Made by a program: the position numbers and the translations under genes
The notes under the pieces: generated by a model
Told to the model about the DNA's origin: nothing
Database searches by the model: none
What the model saw: the letters and a program-made list of their open reading frames with translations, nothing else
In this document: positions 24,571 through 33,659 of the stretch, one piece after another
Layout: each line of letters begins with the position of its first letter
Position numbering within the stretch: position 1 is the first letter of the stretch
Assembly (NCBI GenBank): GCA_023460535.1
Contig: JAEWPV010000012.1
Location: 18,785-82,784 of the forward strand
Length of the DNA: 64,000 nt
Origin: Bacillota bacterium
GTDB lineage: Bacteria; Bacillota; Clostridia; Oscillospirales; Ruminococcaceae
Direction: 5' to 3'

Positions 24571-25467
24571 GTGATACGAAGCATGACGGGCTATGGTCGC
24601 GCACAGCAGATTATCGACGGTAGAGACATACTGGTAGAGATCAAGGCGGTGAACCACCGCTTTTTTGAGTTCTCGGTGCGCGCGCCGCGCGCCTACGGGT
24701 ATCTGGAGGAGAAGCTAAAGACCTTCGTGCAGGGCAGAGTGTCCCGCGGTAAGGTAGAGGTCGGTGTTACCATCTTCACCCTGGAGGGCAGCGACGCCAA
24801 GATTGAGATTAACCACGAGCTTGCTGCGTCCTACGTCAAGGAACTGCGCGCCCTTGCCGGCGAGCTTACCGCCCGCGAAGGGCTTTCGGTAACGGATGAT
24901 CTGTCCCTTTCGGCGCTTGCGCAGTTTGGCGACATCTTTACCGTGCGCAAGGAGATGCCGGAGGAGGAAACCATCTGGCGGGGTGTACAGACTGTGGCAC
25001 AACAGGCACTCGCTTCGTTTGTCGCCATGCGCGAGACCGAAGGGCTGCGTTTAAAAGAGGATATCCTGTCTCGGCTTGACTTTATTGCCGAGGCGGTTAA
25101 AACGGTGGAGCAGCGCTCGCCTCAAACCATCGCGGAGTACCGCGAGCGGCTGTTTGCAAAGATGAGCGAGGTTTTGCAGGATAAAAACCTCGAGCCGGCG
25201 CGCCTGCTCACAGAGGCCGCCTTGTACGCCGACCGCGTAGCGGTGGACGAAGAAACGGTTCGGTTAAAAAGCCATCTGGAACAGTTTGCACAGCTGTTGG
25301 ATGAGGGCGGCCAAACCGGACGAAAGCTGGACTTTTTGGTACAGGAGATCAACCGCGAAACCAACACCATCGGCTCCAAGGCTCAGGATGTAGACATTGC
25401 CCGCGTGGTGGTGGACATGAAGGCGGAGCTTGAAAAGATTCGTGAGCAGATTCAAAACATCGAGTAG
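24571..25467 (+). CDS. yicC: YicC family endoribonuclease
   Basis: YicC/YloC family endoribonuclease implicated in RNA decay, 298 residues. The N-terminus IRSMTGYGRAQ and NHRFFEFSVRAPRAYGYLEEKLKTFVQGRVSRGKVEV are highly conserved, and the C-terminal DUF1732 region contains GGQTGRKLDFLVQEINRETNTIGSKAQD. The family start M-I-R-S-M-T-G-Y corresponds to a GTG at 24571; the in-frame ATG at 24559 has its AAAGGA only 2 bases away, so either codon may be used. It is followed closely by remA, gmk and rpoZ, the standard clostridial order. Confidence 0.94.
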   Translation: MIRSMTGYGRAQQIIDGRDILVEIKAVNHRFFEFSVRAPRAYGYLEEKLKTFVQGRVSRGKVEVGVTIFTLEGSDAKIEINHELAASYVKELRALAGELTAREGLSVTDDLSLSALAQFGDIFTVRKEMPEEETIWRGVQTVAQQALASFVAMRETEGLRLKEDILSRLDFIAEAVKTVEQRSPQTIAEYRERLFAKMSEVLQDKNLEPARLLTEAALYADRVAVDEETVRLKSHLEQFAQLLDEGGQTGRKLDFLVQEINRETNTIGSKAQDVDIARVVVDMKAELEKIREQIQNIE

Positions 25468-25565
25468 TCCGCCCTAAGTGTTGGGGCTTTTCCGTGGGCG
25501 CATTTGGCGCGGTTCGTTTTGTCCGTGCCGGTTTGTCTTTGCGGGATTAAAAGGAGAATAAGTGT

Positions 25566-25835
25566 ATGAAGCTGATAAACATTGGGTTTGGCAACATGGT
25601 GTCGGCAAACCGTCTGGTAGCCATCGTAAGCCCCGAGTCCGCACCCATTAAGCGCATTATACAGGATGCGCGCGACCGCGGTTCGCTCATCGACGCAACC
25701 TATGGCAGAAGAACACGCGCCGTTATCGTGACCGACAGCGACCACGTGATTCTTTCCGCCATACAGCCCGAGACGGTTGCAAACCGCCTGACCTACCGTG
25801 ACGATGAAGACGAGGAGCTGGATGAGGATGAATAA
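25566..25835 (+). CDS. remA: Extracellular matrix regulator RemA family (DUF370)
   Basis: DNA-binding regulator family; in Bacillus subtilis RemA activates matrix and osmoprotection genes. It has 89 residues, with the diagnostic MKLINIGFGNMVSANRLVAIVSPESAPIKRIIQDARDRGSLIDATYGRRTRAVIVTD split over the core, and a short acidic tail. AAGGAGAATAAGTGT precedes the ATG. Its end overlaps the gmk start by eight bases, implying coupled translation. In Clostridia this gene is nearly always before gmk, so context alone does not reveal targets. Confidence 0.95.
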   Translation: MKLINIGFGNMVSANRLVAIVSPESAPIKRIIQDARDRGSLIDATYGRRTRAVIVTDSDHVILSAIQPETVANRLTYRDDEDEELDEDE

Positions 25836-26439
25836 CCGTGGTGTTTTAATTGTCGTGTCCGGTCCTTCCGGCAGCGGAAAGGGCACCCTGTTGCGCGAGC
25901 TTCAAAGCGAGAACAATCGTGTGCGCTACTCTGTCTCCGCCACAACGCGCCCCCCGCGCGAGGGCGAGGTGGACGGAATAAACTACTTTTTCGTGTCAAA
26001 GCAGGAGTTTAAACAGAAGATTGAAAAGGGCGAGATGCTCGAGTTCACCTCCTACTGCGGCAACTACTACGGTACCCCCCGCGACTATGTATGCAAAACC
26101 CTCGACGAGGGCTACGACGTAATTCTTGAGATTGACGTGGTTGGTGCAATTAACCTAATGGAGCTGGGCGAGCAGGCGGTGTATATCTTTATTATGCCCC
26201 CGTCATTACAGGAGCTGAAAAAACGCCTGGTAGGCAGAAATACCGAAAACGAGGAAGTGCTTGCCAAACGCCTGGAGGCGGCACTGGATGAGATTCGTCA
26301 GGCGGATAAGTACGACTACATAGTGGTAAACGACGTAATCGATTCTGCAATTGAAAAGCTCAAGGCGATTATTTCTTGCCATAGGTGCAAGACTGTTAAT
26401 ATGAAGTATATGATTGAAGAGGTGCTTACCGATGCTTAG
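25828..26439 (+). CDS. gmk: Guanylate kinase
   Basis: Phosphorylates GMP to GDP in purine nucleotide synthesis. It has 203 residues. The P-loop SGPSGSGKGTLL is near the N-terminus, followed by SATTRPPREGEVDGINYFFVSKQEF (GMP-binding region), EFTSYCGNYYGTPRDYV and the lid. The start at 25828 overlaps the remA stop, with GAGGAG 10 bases upstream; an ATG two codons earlier is also possible. Its last codons overlap the rpoZ start. Confidence 0.97.
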   Translation: MNNRGVLIVVSGPSGSGKGTLLRELQSENNRVRYSVSATTRPPREGEVDGINYFFVSKQEFKQKIEKGEMLEFTSYCGNYYGTPRDYVCKTLDEGYDVILEIDVVGAINLMELGEQAVYIFIMPPSLQELKKRLVGRNTENEEVLAKRLEAALDEIRQADKYDYIVVNDVIDSAIEKLKAIISCHRCKTVNMKYMIEEVLTDA

Positions 26440-26707
26440 ACCGGCCATAGCGGAGATACTCAAAGGCGACGCCAGCTATTTTTCCCTTGTTATCGGCGTT
26501 GCAAAACGCGCAAGAGAGATAACCGATGAGGTTGAAGGTATAAAAAAAGATTTAATCGATCGCAACAACGGCAAGTTACCCGCCGACCTTGGCAGCAACC
26601 GGTACTACCTGCAGGCAAAGCCCGTTAAGCTTGCGGTGGAAGAGCTAAAGGACGAAAAGTACCGGCTGCTCGAGAATCCGCACATCGGCGAGCAGATAGA
26701 GACCTAA
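26432..26707 (+). CDS. rpoZ: RNA polymerase omega subunit
   Basis: Small subunit that helps assemble and stabilise RNA polymerase, 91 residues. The core LVIGVAKRAREITDEVEGI followed by KPVKLAVEEL matches omega. The ATG overlaps the gmk stop codon by eight bases, with GAGGTG 7 bases upstream. The coaBC gene that often follows rpoZ in Clostridia is absent; priA follows directly. Confidence 0.93.
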   Translation: MLRPAIAEILKGDASYFSLVIGVAKRAREITDEVEGIKKDLIDRNNGKLPADLGSNRYYLQAKPVKLAVEELKDEKYRLLENPHIGEQIET

Positions 26708-26721
26708 TATACACGAACACG

Positions 26722-26750
26722 CCCAACCCGTTGCCACTACGCGGGTTGGG
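26722..26750. other. Hairpin between rpoZ and priA
   Basis: Perfect 9-base stem CCCAACCCG / CGGGTTGGG with an 11-base loop and no T run. It may be an attenuator or a transcript-end stabiliser. Confidence 0.4.
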
Positions 26751-26791
26751 GGTTATGATTATACCCATGTTTTAAGGGGGGTGAGTTCGCA

Positions 26792-29242
26792 ATGCCCGAA
26801 CAGTTGGTTGCACACGTAGCGGTAGACAAGGTCGCGCTGCATTTTGATAAGGACTACAGCTACAGCGTACCCGAGACACTGCGTGGCGTCATACAGGTCG
26901 GGGCGCGGGTTCTGGTTCCGTTTGGTGGTGGCAACCGCAGGCGGCAGGGGCTGGTGCTCTCGCTTTGTGAGGAGCATTGCGAGTCGCCGCTAAAACCCGT
27001 TGCCGAGCTGGTGGACGAAGCCCCCCTTATCACCGCAGAGCTGCTGGAGCTGGTATCGTTTCTCAAACGTCAGACGCTGTGTACGTGGTACGAGGCGGCG
27101 CGTTTGGTGCTGCCCACAGGGCTTAATATGCAGATCTCGTCCGAGTACAGCGTAAGCGCCGATTATCTTGCAGCGGGAAAACAGCTTAACGGCGAGGAAC
27201 AGGAGCGTATCGTTAGCTATTTACTGACAAAGCGCGGCGCGGTAAGTGAAAAGGCGCTGTTGTCCGGCACAGGTGTGTCGCCGCGCTCCACAGCATTAAA
27301 GAACCTTATCTCCGATGGGGTTGTAATTAAATCCGAGCACGCAAAGCGCAAAACAAAGGACGAGCGCATCACCATGGCGCGCCTGACGCAGGACGCGCAG
27401 ACCGATAAGGCGACCCCCAAGCAGGCTGCGGTTATCGAGCTGCTGTTGTCGTGCGGCAGCGCATCGATCAAGGAGATCGGCTACTACGCAGGCGCGTCAA
27501 AAGCCACCCTCGATGCAATGCTAAAACGGGGTATACTGGAGTATTTTGAGCGCGAGGTACTGCGTACGCCCTATGACGGTGTGCAAAAAGAGCTGTCCCG
27601 GCCGCCCGCGCTCAGCAAAAACCAGCAGGAGGTGTACGAGGGCATAGCCACACTGATGCAGGCGGGACAGCCAGAAACCGCGCTGCTGTTCGGTATTACC
27701 GGCAGCGGCAAAACCCATGTTTTTTTACGACTGATTGCCGATGTGTTAAAAAGCGGTCGGCAGGTTATCATGCTCGTACCCGAAATCTCGCTTACCCCAC
27801 AGATGCTCGCGCGGTTTTATGCCGTATTTGGCGATAAGGTCGCGGTTTTACACAGCGCGCTGTCGCTGGGCGAGCGGCTGGATGAATATAAACGCATCCG
27901 TTCGGGAAAGGTATCTATCGCGGTGGGTACCCGTTCCGCCGTGTTTGCACCGTTTGAAAACCTTGGTCTGATTATCATGGATGAGGAGCAGGAGCACACC
28001 TATAAATCGGAGGGCGCTCCTCGCTACCATACGCGGGATGTCGCGCGGTTTCGCTGCAAGCAGCGCGGCGCACTGCTGCTGCTTGCCTCCGCCACGCCCG
28101 ATGTGGAGAGCTATTACCACGCGCAGGTAGGGCATTACCGCCTGTTTGAGCTAAACGAGCGTTTTGGCAGCGCGGGGCTGCCCCAGGTAGTTGTGGTAAA
28201 CATGAGCGACGAGGCAATACGCGGCAACACCGGCTCGATTAGTGTTCCGCTCGCGCAGGAGATAGCACAGAACCTGCAAAACGGCGAGCAAAGCATCCTG
28301 TTTTTAAACCGGCGCGGCTTTCACACACTAATTGCCTGCGCCGACTGCGGAGAGGTAATAATCTGTAAAAACTGCTCTATCGCCATGACCTACCACAAGG
28401 CAAACGATAAGCTGATGTGCCACTACTGCGGGTATCTGCATACACCCGAGGCAAGCTGCGTGCACTGCGGCAGTGAGCATATCAAGTACCTCGGTCTGGG
28501 TACGCAGAAGGTAGAGGATGAGCTGGCACTGTTGTTCCCCTCTGCTCGTATTTTGCGAATGGATGCCGACACCACCATGGCGCGCTACTCATACGACGAC
28601 TACTTTGCCCGCTTTGCGCGGGGCGAATACGATATTCTTGTGGGTACCCAAATGGTCGCCAAGGGGTTGGATTTTGAAAACGTCAGCCTTGTTGGGGTGC
28701 TTAGCGCAGATAAAATGCTGTACACCGCCGATTTTCGCGGCACCGAGCGTGCGTTTTCGCTGCTGACTCAGGTCGTAGGGCGCAGCGGGCGCGGCAGCAA
28801 GCTGGGCAGGGCATATATTCAAACCTACACGCCAGAGCATGAGGTAATCGCCCTTGCGGCGCAGCAGGATTACCCCGGCTTTTACGAAGGTGAGATTCTA
28901 TGCCGAAAAAATCTGTTGTACCCGCCGTATTGCAGCTTTTGCATCGCCGGTTTTTCGGGTGAAAGCGAGCCGGTTACCCTGCGCGGTGCGCAGGAATTTC
29001 TGCGCCTAATGCAGGAGCTGGTCAAGCAAAGCTACCCCGACCTGCCCCTTAAGGTGTTGGGGCCGGTGCCCTCGGCTATGCTTAAGGTTTCGGGACGCTA
29101 CCGCTACCGGCTTATTATTAAATGCCGTGCCGACGCAAAAACCCGCAGGATGCTGCACGAGGCGTTGTGTGCCTACTCGGCGTTGCCCGTAGCCCGCAGT
29201 GCCGCGCTGTTCATCGACATCGGCTTTGACGGCATAGTATAA
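26792..29242 (+). CDS. priA: Primosomal replication protein PriA
   Basis: 3'-5' DNA helicase that restarts stalled replication forks. It has 816 residues. The N-terminal DNA-binding domain starts VDKVALHFDKDYSYSVPE; Walker A GITGSGKT is near residue 301 and the DEEQ box near 396. A cysteine-rich zinc region of eight Cys starts near 515 (CADCGEVIICKNC ... CHYCG ... CVHCGS), and the helicase motifs GTQMVAKGLDFENV and GRSGRGS follow. GGGGGGTGAG precedes the ATG. It is full length with all motifs intact. Confidence 0.97.
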   Translation: MPEQLVAHVAVDKVALHFDKDYSYSVPETLRGVIQVGARVLVPFGGGNRRRQGLVLSLCEEHCESPLKPVAELVDEAPLITAELLELVSFLKRQTLCTWYEAARLVLPTGLNMQISSEYSVSADYLAAGKQLNGEEQERIVSYLLTKRGAVSEKALLSGTGVSPRSTALKNLISDGVVIKSEHAKRKTKDERITMARLTQDAQTDKATPKQAAVIELLLSCGSASIKEIGYYAGASKATLDAMLKRGILEYFEREVLRTPYDGVQKELSRPPALSKNQQEVYEGIATLMQAGQPETALLFGITGSGKTHVFLRLIADVLKSGRQVIMLVPEISLTPQMLARFYAVFGDKVAVLHSALSLGERLDEYKRIRSGKVSIAVGTRSAVFAPFENLGLIIMDEEQEHTYKSEGAPRYHTRDVARFRCKQRGALLLLASATPDVESYYHAQVGHYRLFELNERFGSAGLPQVVVVNMSDEAIRGNTGSISVPLAQEIAQNLQNGEQSILFLNRRGFHTLIACADCGEVIICKNCSIAMTYHKANDKLMCHYCGYLHTPEASCVHCGSEHIKYLGLGTQKVEDELALLFPSARILRMDADTTMARYSYDDYFARFARGEYDILVGTQMVAKGLDFENVSLVGVLSADKMLYTADFRGTERAFSLLTQVVGRSGRGSKLGRAYIQTYTPEHEVIALAAQQDYPGFYEGEILCRKNLLYPPYCSFCIAGFSGESEPVTLRGAQEFLRLMQELVKQSYPDLPLKVLGPVPSAMLKVSGRYRYRLIIKCRADAKTRRMLHEALCAYSALPVARSAALFIDIGFDGIV

Positions 29243-29286
29243 AGTAAAACGAGGGTGCACTTGTTTGACCGAAACAGCCTTAGCAC

Positions 29287-29316
29287 TTGTGAAATACATA
29301 TGGTTCGTATTATAAT
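29287..29316 (+). promoter_or_regulatory. Probable promoter for def-fmt-rsmB-rlmN
   Basis: TTGTGA (29287-29292), 18-base spacer, TATAAT (29311-29316), in the gap after priA and about 110 bases before def. Confidence 0.6.
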
Positions 29317-29423
29317 GGTTTTAAAAACAAGTGGCAACATAATAAAGAATGTCGGCATTTACAAGCGCACTTCACCCCACCGCCGGCACAGGAATTATCC
29401 CGAGAAAGGAATGGGTATAAAAG

Positions 29424-29921
29424 ATGGCTACCAGAAAGATTGTTTTATCCGGCGATGATATATTGCGCAAAAGAAGTAAAGAGGTCACCGCCTTTGACCA
29501 AAAGCTGGCGACGTTGCTTGATGATATGAAAGAGACGCTGTACAAAAACGACGGCGCGGGGCTTGCCGCCCCCCAGGTGGGCGTGCTGCGCCGCGTGGTG
29601 GTGATAGATGTGGGGGAGGATAATTACTACGAGCTGGTAAACCCTGTCATCATCAAGGCCGACGGAATGCAATCGGGGCCCGAAGGGTGCCTGTCCGTTC
29701 CGGGGGAGTTCGGTATTGTCGAACGCCCCAACGAGGTAACGGTGCAAGGCTATGACCGCTTTGGTAAGGAGTATACTGTTACGGGTACCGGTATGCTGGC
29801 ACGCGCCATCTGCCACGAGGTCGATCACCTGAACGGGCAGCTGTTTACCGATATCGCGGTGCGCATGCTCGACGACGAGGAGCTGGAAATCAAAGAAGAA
29901 AAGCGCCGCCGAACCAAGTAA
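29424..29921 (+). CDS. def: Peptide deformylase
   Basis: Metal-dependent enzyme that removes the formyl group from nascent proteins. It has 165 residues. The three catalytic motifs are present: GAGLAAPQVG, EGCLSVPG and HEVDHLNG. The Lys/Arg-rich C-terminal tail (KEEKRRRTK) is longer than the core requires. It precedes fmt, which adds the formyl group to initiator tRNA; the pairing of the two is widespread. The ribosome site is modest (GGG 8 bases upstream), and an overlapping out-of-frame ATG lies 14 bases upstream. Confidence 0.97.
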   Translation: MATRKIVLSGDDILRKRSKEVTAFDQKLATLLDDMKETLYKNDGAGLAAPQVGVLRRVVVIDVGEDNYYELVNPVIIKADGMQSGPEGCLSVPGEFGIVERPNEVTVQGYDRFGKEYTVTGTGMLARAICHEVDHLNGQLFTDIAVRMLDDEELEIKEEKRRRTK

Positions 29922-30001
29922 TGCTTGCATGGGTTACGCCGTGCTTTACCAACTACAACAAGGTATAGCGACCAATCGATAACGCAACGGGGGAATCAGT
30001 A

Positions 30002-30916
30002 TTGAACGTCATCTTTATGGGCACGCCGGAGTTTGCCGTGCCGTGTCTCAGGGCACTCATTCAAGACGGGCACACCGTCACGTCGGTGTTTACTCAGCCG
30101 GATAAGCCGGTGGGGCGCAAACAGGTGCTCACCGCCCCGCCCGTCAAGCAGCTTGCGCTTGAGCATGGCATAGCGGTGCATCAACCTATTACGCTAAGAA
30201 ACGACGAGGCCACGTCCCTTATCCGGTCACAAGCCCCCGATGTGATAGCCGTTACCGCCTACGGCAAGATATTGCCGAAGTCGGTGCTAGACATACCCCG
30301 TTATGGCTGCATTAACGTTCACGCCTCGCTGCTGCCCGCTTATCGGGGTGCAGCACCCATCCAGTGGAGCGTGATTAACGGTGAGCGGGTGACGGGCATT
30401 ACCACGATGTATATGGCACCGGGCATTGATACCGGTGATATGATAATAAAAAAAGAAATCCCGATTGCGCCGGACGAAACCGCGGGCGAGCTGCACGACC
30501 GGCTAAAGGATATCGGCGCACAGGCGCTGAGCGAAACACTCTCGCTGATAGAGCAGGGCAAAGCACCACGCACACAGCAGGATGATGCGCTATGTTCCTT
30601 GGCGCCCATGCTCAGCAAGGCGATTGCGCAGGTGGATTTTACAAAACCCGCCGCACAGGTGCACAACCTCATCCGGGGGCTTTCTCCGTGGCCGGTGGCG
30701 TTTACCCAGATAGACGGAAAAGCACTCAAGATTCACAAGGCACGGGTGCTTGAGACAAGCGGAGAAGCAGGTACGTTGTTAAGCGAAACGCAGATGATCA
30801 TCGCTTGCGCACAGGGCGCCGTAGAGCTGCTCGAGGTACAGTACGAGGGGGCAAAGCGCATGAGCGCCGAGCTGTTTTTACGTGGACACCGCCTGCAAAA
30901 AGGCATGAAGCTATAG
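30002..30916 (+). CDS. fmt: Methionyl-tRNA formyltransferase
   Basis: Formylates initiator Met-tRNA using 10-formyltetrahydrofolate. It has 304 residues. The formyltransferase domain contains FMGTPEFAVPCL, TQPDKPVGRKQ and the catalytic NVHASLLPAYRGAAPIQWSVI with the downstream Asp in PGIDTGDM; the C-terminal OB-like domain follows (IRGLSPWPVAFT). The start is a TTG 6 bases after GGGGGAA. Expected family length. It lies 80 bases after def and 23 before rsmB; the zinc protease gene often found between fmt and rsmB is missing. Confidence 0.97.
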   Translation: MNVIFMGTPEFAVPCLRALIQDGHTVTSVFTQPDKPVGRKQVLTAPPVKQLALEHGIAVHQPITLRNDEATSLIRSQAPDVIAVTAYGKILPKSVLDIPRYGCINVHASLLPAYRGAAPIQWSVINGERVTGITTMYMAPGIDTGDMIIKKEIPIAPDETAGELHDRLKDIGAQALSETLSLIEQGKAPRTQQDDALCSLAPMLSKAIAQVDFTKPAAQVHNLIRGLSPWPVAFTQIDGKALKIHKARVLETSGEAGTLLSETQMIIACAQGAVELLEVQYEGAKRMSAELFLRGHRLQKGMKL

Positions 30917-30939
30917 GTTCTTAGATAGGGGGAATGCGG

Positions 30940-32271
30940 TTGGCATCGGCAAGACAAACGGCACTCAGTGCACTTTTGCGCGTGGAAATGGACGGCGCAT
31001 ACTCGGGGCTTGTCATCAAGGAGCTTTTAGAGCGCTCTGCACTCCCGCCGCGCGATGTCGCATTTTCCACGGCGCTTTTTTACGGTGTAATCGAACGAGC
31101 CTTGACGCTCGATGAACTGATAAAGCAGCACAGCAAAACCCCCTTGCGCAAGATGGACGACACGGTACGGGTCATCCTGCGTATGGGGGCGTATCAGCTT
31201 GCGTATATGGACTCGGTGCCCGACAACGCGGCGGTCAACGAAAGCGTGATGCTGTGTAAAAAGAACAAGAAGACAAGCGCAGCGGGCTTTGTAAACGCGG
31301 TGCTGCGCGCCATTATCCGCACCGGAAAAGCCCCAAAGCTTTCCGGCGCACCCGTCGACCCCGCGCGCATGAGCGTGGAGTTTTCCTGTCCCTTGCCGCT
31401 GGTTCACATGCTGATGATGCGGTTTGGCGCCGAGCGGGCGCGTGGCATACTGGTAAGCTCGGTGGGTGCTGCACCCGTATACGCAAGGGTTAATACGCTC
31501 AAAACCACTGCTGATGAGCTGATAGCCCGTTTGGATACTGAAGGCGTCGGCGCAAAAAAGCACGAAGTGATACCGGATTGTCTGTCGTTATATCATATGG
31601 GCGACATTACCCGCCTTGCGTCGTTTGTCGAGGGGTTGTTTCATATTCAGGATGCGTCGTCCCAACTTTGCGCACAGGCGGTTGCGGCTGGCCCGGGCAT
31701 GACGGTGCTTGACCTCTGCGCCGCGCCGGGCGGTAAATCCTTTACCATTGCCCAAACGATGCAAAACGCAGGGACATTGCTGTCCTTTGACCTGTATGAT
31801 TTTAAGGCGGATTTAATCCGATCGGGAGCAAAACGGCTGGGCATCTCGGTGCTGACTGCCGCGGTGGGGGATGCGGGTATTCATAACCCAAGCCTTCCGC
31901 TGGCAGATCGCGTGCTGTGCGACGCACCCTGCTCGGGCTACGGGGTTATGCGCCGCAAGCCCGAGATTAAATACAAGCCGATAGACGGATTTTTGGAGCT
32001 CGAGCAACTCCAGCCTGTGCTTTTGCAAAACGCGTCGCGCTATGTAAAGCTGGGCGGGCTTCTCATCTATTCGACATGTACGCTGCGCCGCGAAGAGAAC
32101 GAAGCGGTTGCGGGAACGTTTTTAGAAAACAATCCGGCGTTCTCTGCTAGCCCGCTTACGGGAGCAGTAACGCGCTGCTACAGCGAGGGTGCACACATGG
32201 CAACCATCCTGCCCGACGATTTTGATTCGGACGGCTTTTTTATCGCCGCATTTGCCAGAACGGGAGAATAA
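30940..32271 (+). CDS. rsmB: 16S rRNA (cytosine-967-C5) methyltransferase
   Basis: Uses S-adenosylmethionine to methylate 16S rRNA. It has 443 residues. An N-terminal NusB-like RNA-binding domain (ARQTALSALLRVEMDGAYSG) precedes the catalytic domain with LDLCAAPGGKSFTIAQ, DRVLCDAPCSGYGVMRRKPEIKY and YSTCTLRREENE, which carry the two catalytic cysteines (PCSG and STCT). A TTG at 30940 has GGGGG 7 bases upstream and is preferred over an ATG at 30934, whose GGGGG is only one base away. Confidence 0.95.
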   Translation: MASARQTALSALLRVEMDGAYSGLVIKELLERSALPPRDVAFSTALFYGVIERALTLDELIKQHSKTPLRKMDDTVRVILRMGAYQLAYMDSVPDNAAVNESVMLCKKNKKTSAAGFVNAVLRAIIRTGKAPKLSGAPVDPARMSVEFSCPLPLVHMLMMRFGAERARGILVSSVGAAPVYARVNTLKTTADELIARLDTEGVGAKKHEVIPDCLSLYHMGDITRLASFVEGLFHIQDASSQLCAQAVAAGPGMTVLDLCAAPGGKSFTIAQTMQNAGTLLSFDLYDFKADLIRSGAKRLGISVLTAAVGDAGIHNPSLPLADRVLCDAPCSGYGVMRRKPEIKYKPIDGFLELEQLQPVLLQNASRYVKLGGLLIYSTCTLRREENEAVAGTFLENNPAFSASPLTGAVTRCYSEGAHMATILPDDFDSDGFFIAAFARTGE

Positions 32272-32278
32272 AACCTGA

Positions 32279-33331
32279 ATGACTGAAAAAACAGATATCA
32301 AGTCCCTATCAATCGAAGAGCTCCAGGAACGGTTTGCCCAACTGAAAGAGCCTGCATTTCGTGCCGGGCAGGTGTTTTCATGGTTGCACCAGCGGCGCGC
32401 GCAGTCGTTTGACGAGATGACCAATCTTTCCAAACCGTTGCGTGAAACGCTCGGCGAGGTCTTTTATATTCCGCACATCATAGTAAAGCAGAAGCTGGTG
32501 TCCCAGTTGGACGGTACTGTGAAGTACCTGTATGAGCTGGAGGACGGCGAAACGGTGGAAGCGGTGTTTATGCGCTACCATCACGGCAACAGTCTGTGCA
32601 TCTCCACCCAGGTAGGCTGCCGAATGGGCTGTACCTTCTGTGCGTCTACGCTGGGCGGCTGTGTGCGCAACCTGACCGCAGCCGAGATGCTGTGCGAGGT
32701 GTATACGGCGGAGCAGGATACCGGAGAAAAGGTATCAAGCCTTGTGTTGATGGGCATTGGAGAGCCGCTGGATAACTACGACAACGTGGTGCGGTTTTTG
32801 CGGCTGCTGTCGGATAAAAACGGCATGAACATGAGTTTAAGGCATGTATCCCTTTCCACCTGCGGGCTGGTGCCGCGCATCTACGACTTAGCAAAGCTGC
32901 GTCTGGGGCTTACCCTTTCGGTTTCGCTTCATGCGCCAAACGATCAGATTCGCAGTCACACCATGCCGGTAAACCGAAGCTACAACATCGACGAGCTGCT
33001 GGCAGCCTGCCGCCATTATGCCGATGCGACCTCACGGCGTATCTCGTTTGAATACGCGCTGATTGACGGCGTAAACGACAGCGAGCAAAACGCCCGGGAG
33101 CTGGCGAAGCGGTTAAAGGGCATGCTGTGTCACGTCAACCTGATTCCCGTAAATCCCGTGACCGAACGGGAACATAAGGCGAGCACGCGTGGGGCGGTGG
33201 AACGCTTTACGGCGGTGCTGGAGCGTGAGAAAATTGCCGTTACGGTGCGCAGAAGGCTGGGCGCCGACATCAACGCCGCATGCGGTCAGCTGCGCCGGGA
33301 GGGTCAGCACAAACCAAACAATCCCGAGTAA
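32279..33331 (+). CDS. rlmN: 23S rRNA/tRNA (adenine-C2) methyltransferase
   Basis: Radical SAM enzyme that methylates C2 of A2503 in 23S rRNA and A37 in tRNAs. It has 350 residues. The iron-sulfur motif is CRMGCTFCAS, followed by GIGEPLDNYDNVV and the catalytic region SLHAPNDQIRSHTMPVNR. The C-terminal Cys expected for the methyl-Cys cycle is in GADINAACGQLR, and the N-terminal accessory domain (SIEELQERFAQL...FRAGQVFSWLHQRR) is normal. It follows rsmB by 7 bases and ends the operon. Confidence 0.97.
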   Translation: MTEKTDIKSLSIEELQERFAQLKEPAFRAGQVFSWLHQRRAQSFDEMTNLSKPLRETLGEVFYIPHIIVKQKLVSQLDGTVKYLYELEDGETVEAVFMRYHHGNSLCISTQVGCRMGCTFCASTLGGCVRNLTAAEMLCEVYTAEQDTGEKVSSLVLMGIGEPLDNYDNVVRFLRLLSDKNGMNMSLRHVSLSTCGLVPRIYDLAKLRLGLTLSVSLHAPNDQIRSHTMPVNRSYNIDELLAACRHYADATSRRISFEYALIDGVNDSEQNARELAKRLKGMLCHVNLIPVNPVTEREHKASTRGAVERFTAVLEREKIAVTVRRRLGADINAACGQLRREGQHKPNNPE

Positions 33332-33659
33332 AAACCTATGTGTTCGGTATGAATATGGAACTTTTACCAAGGTGTATGATATAAAGCACGAGAATTCTGC
33401 CAATATTAATTTTTAATTGTCGCGATAATATGTTATAATATAATCCAAATATATTTTGGCACAAAAAAGTAGCCGCTTTTTCCGGTTTTGATGCTTCTAT
33501 CAATTATGCAAACTTTGGATAACCCATTCAGTTTCATATACAGTAAACATGCTTATTGCCGTTTTGCCGGTGCAAAGCGGTAACTATATATGGGCAGCCG
33601 CGTTCTTGTAACAATACGGTTACGGCTGCTGTGCAGGTATCGAGAGAAGGTGCAAGGTC
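33332..33659 (+). other. Intergenic region before prpC with possible -10 element
   Basis: A 328-base AT-rich gap. TATAAT at 33434-33439 could be a -10 element, but the -35 (TTTTAA at 33411) is weak. The leader would be about 215 bases long. I see no recognisable riboswitch or gene in it. Confidence 0.4.
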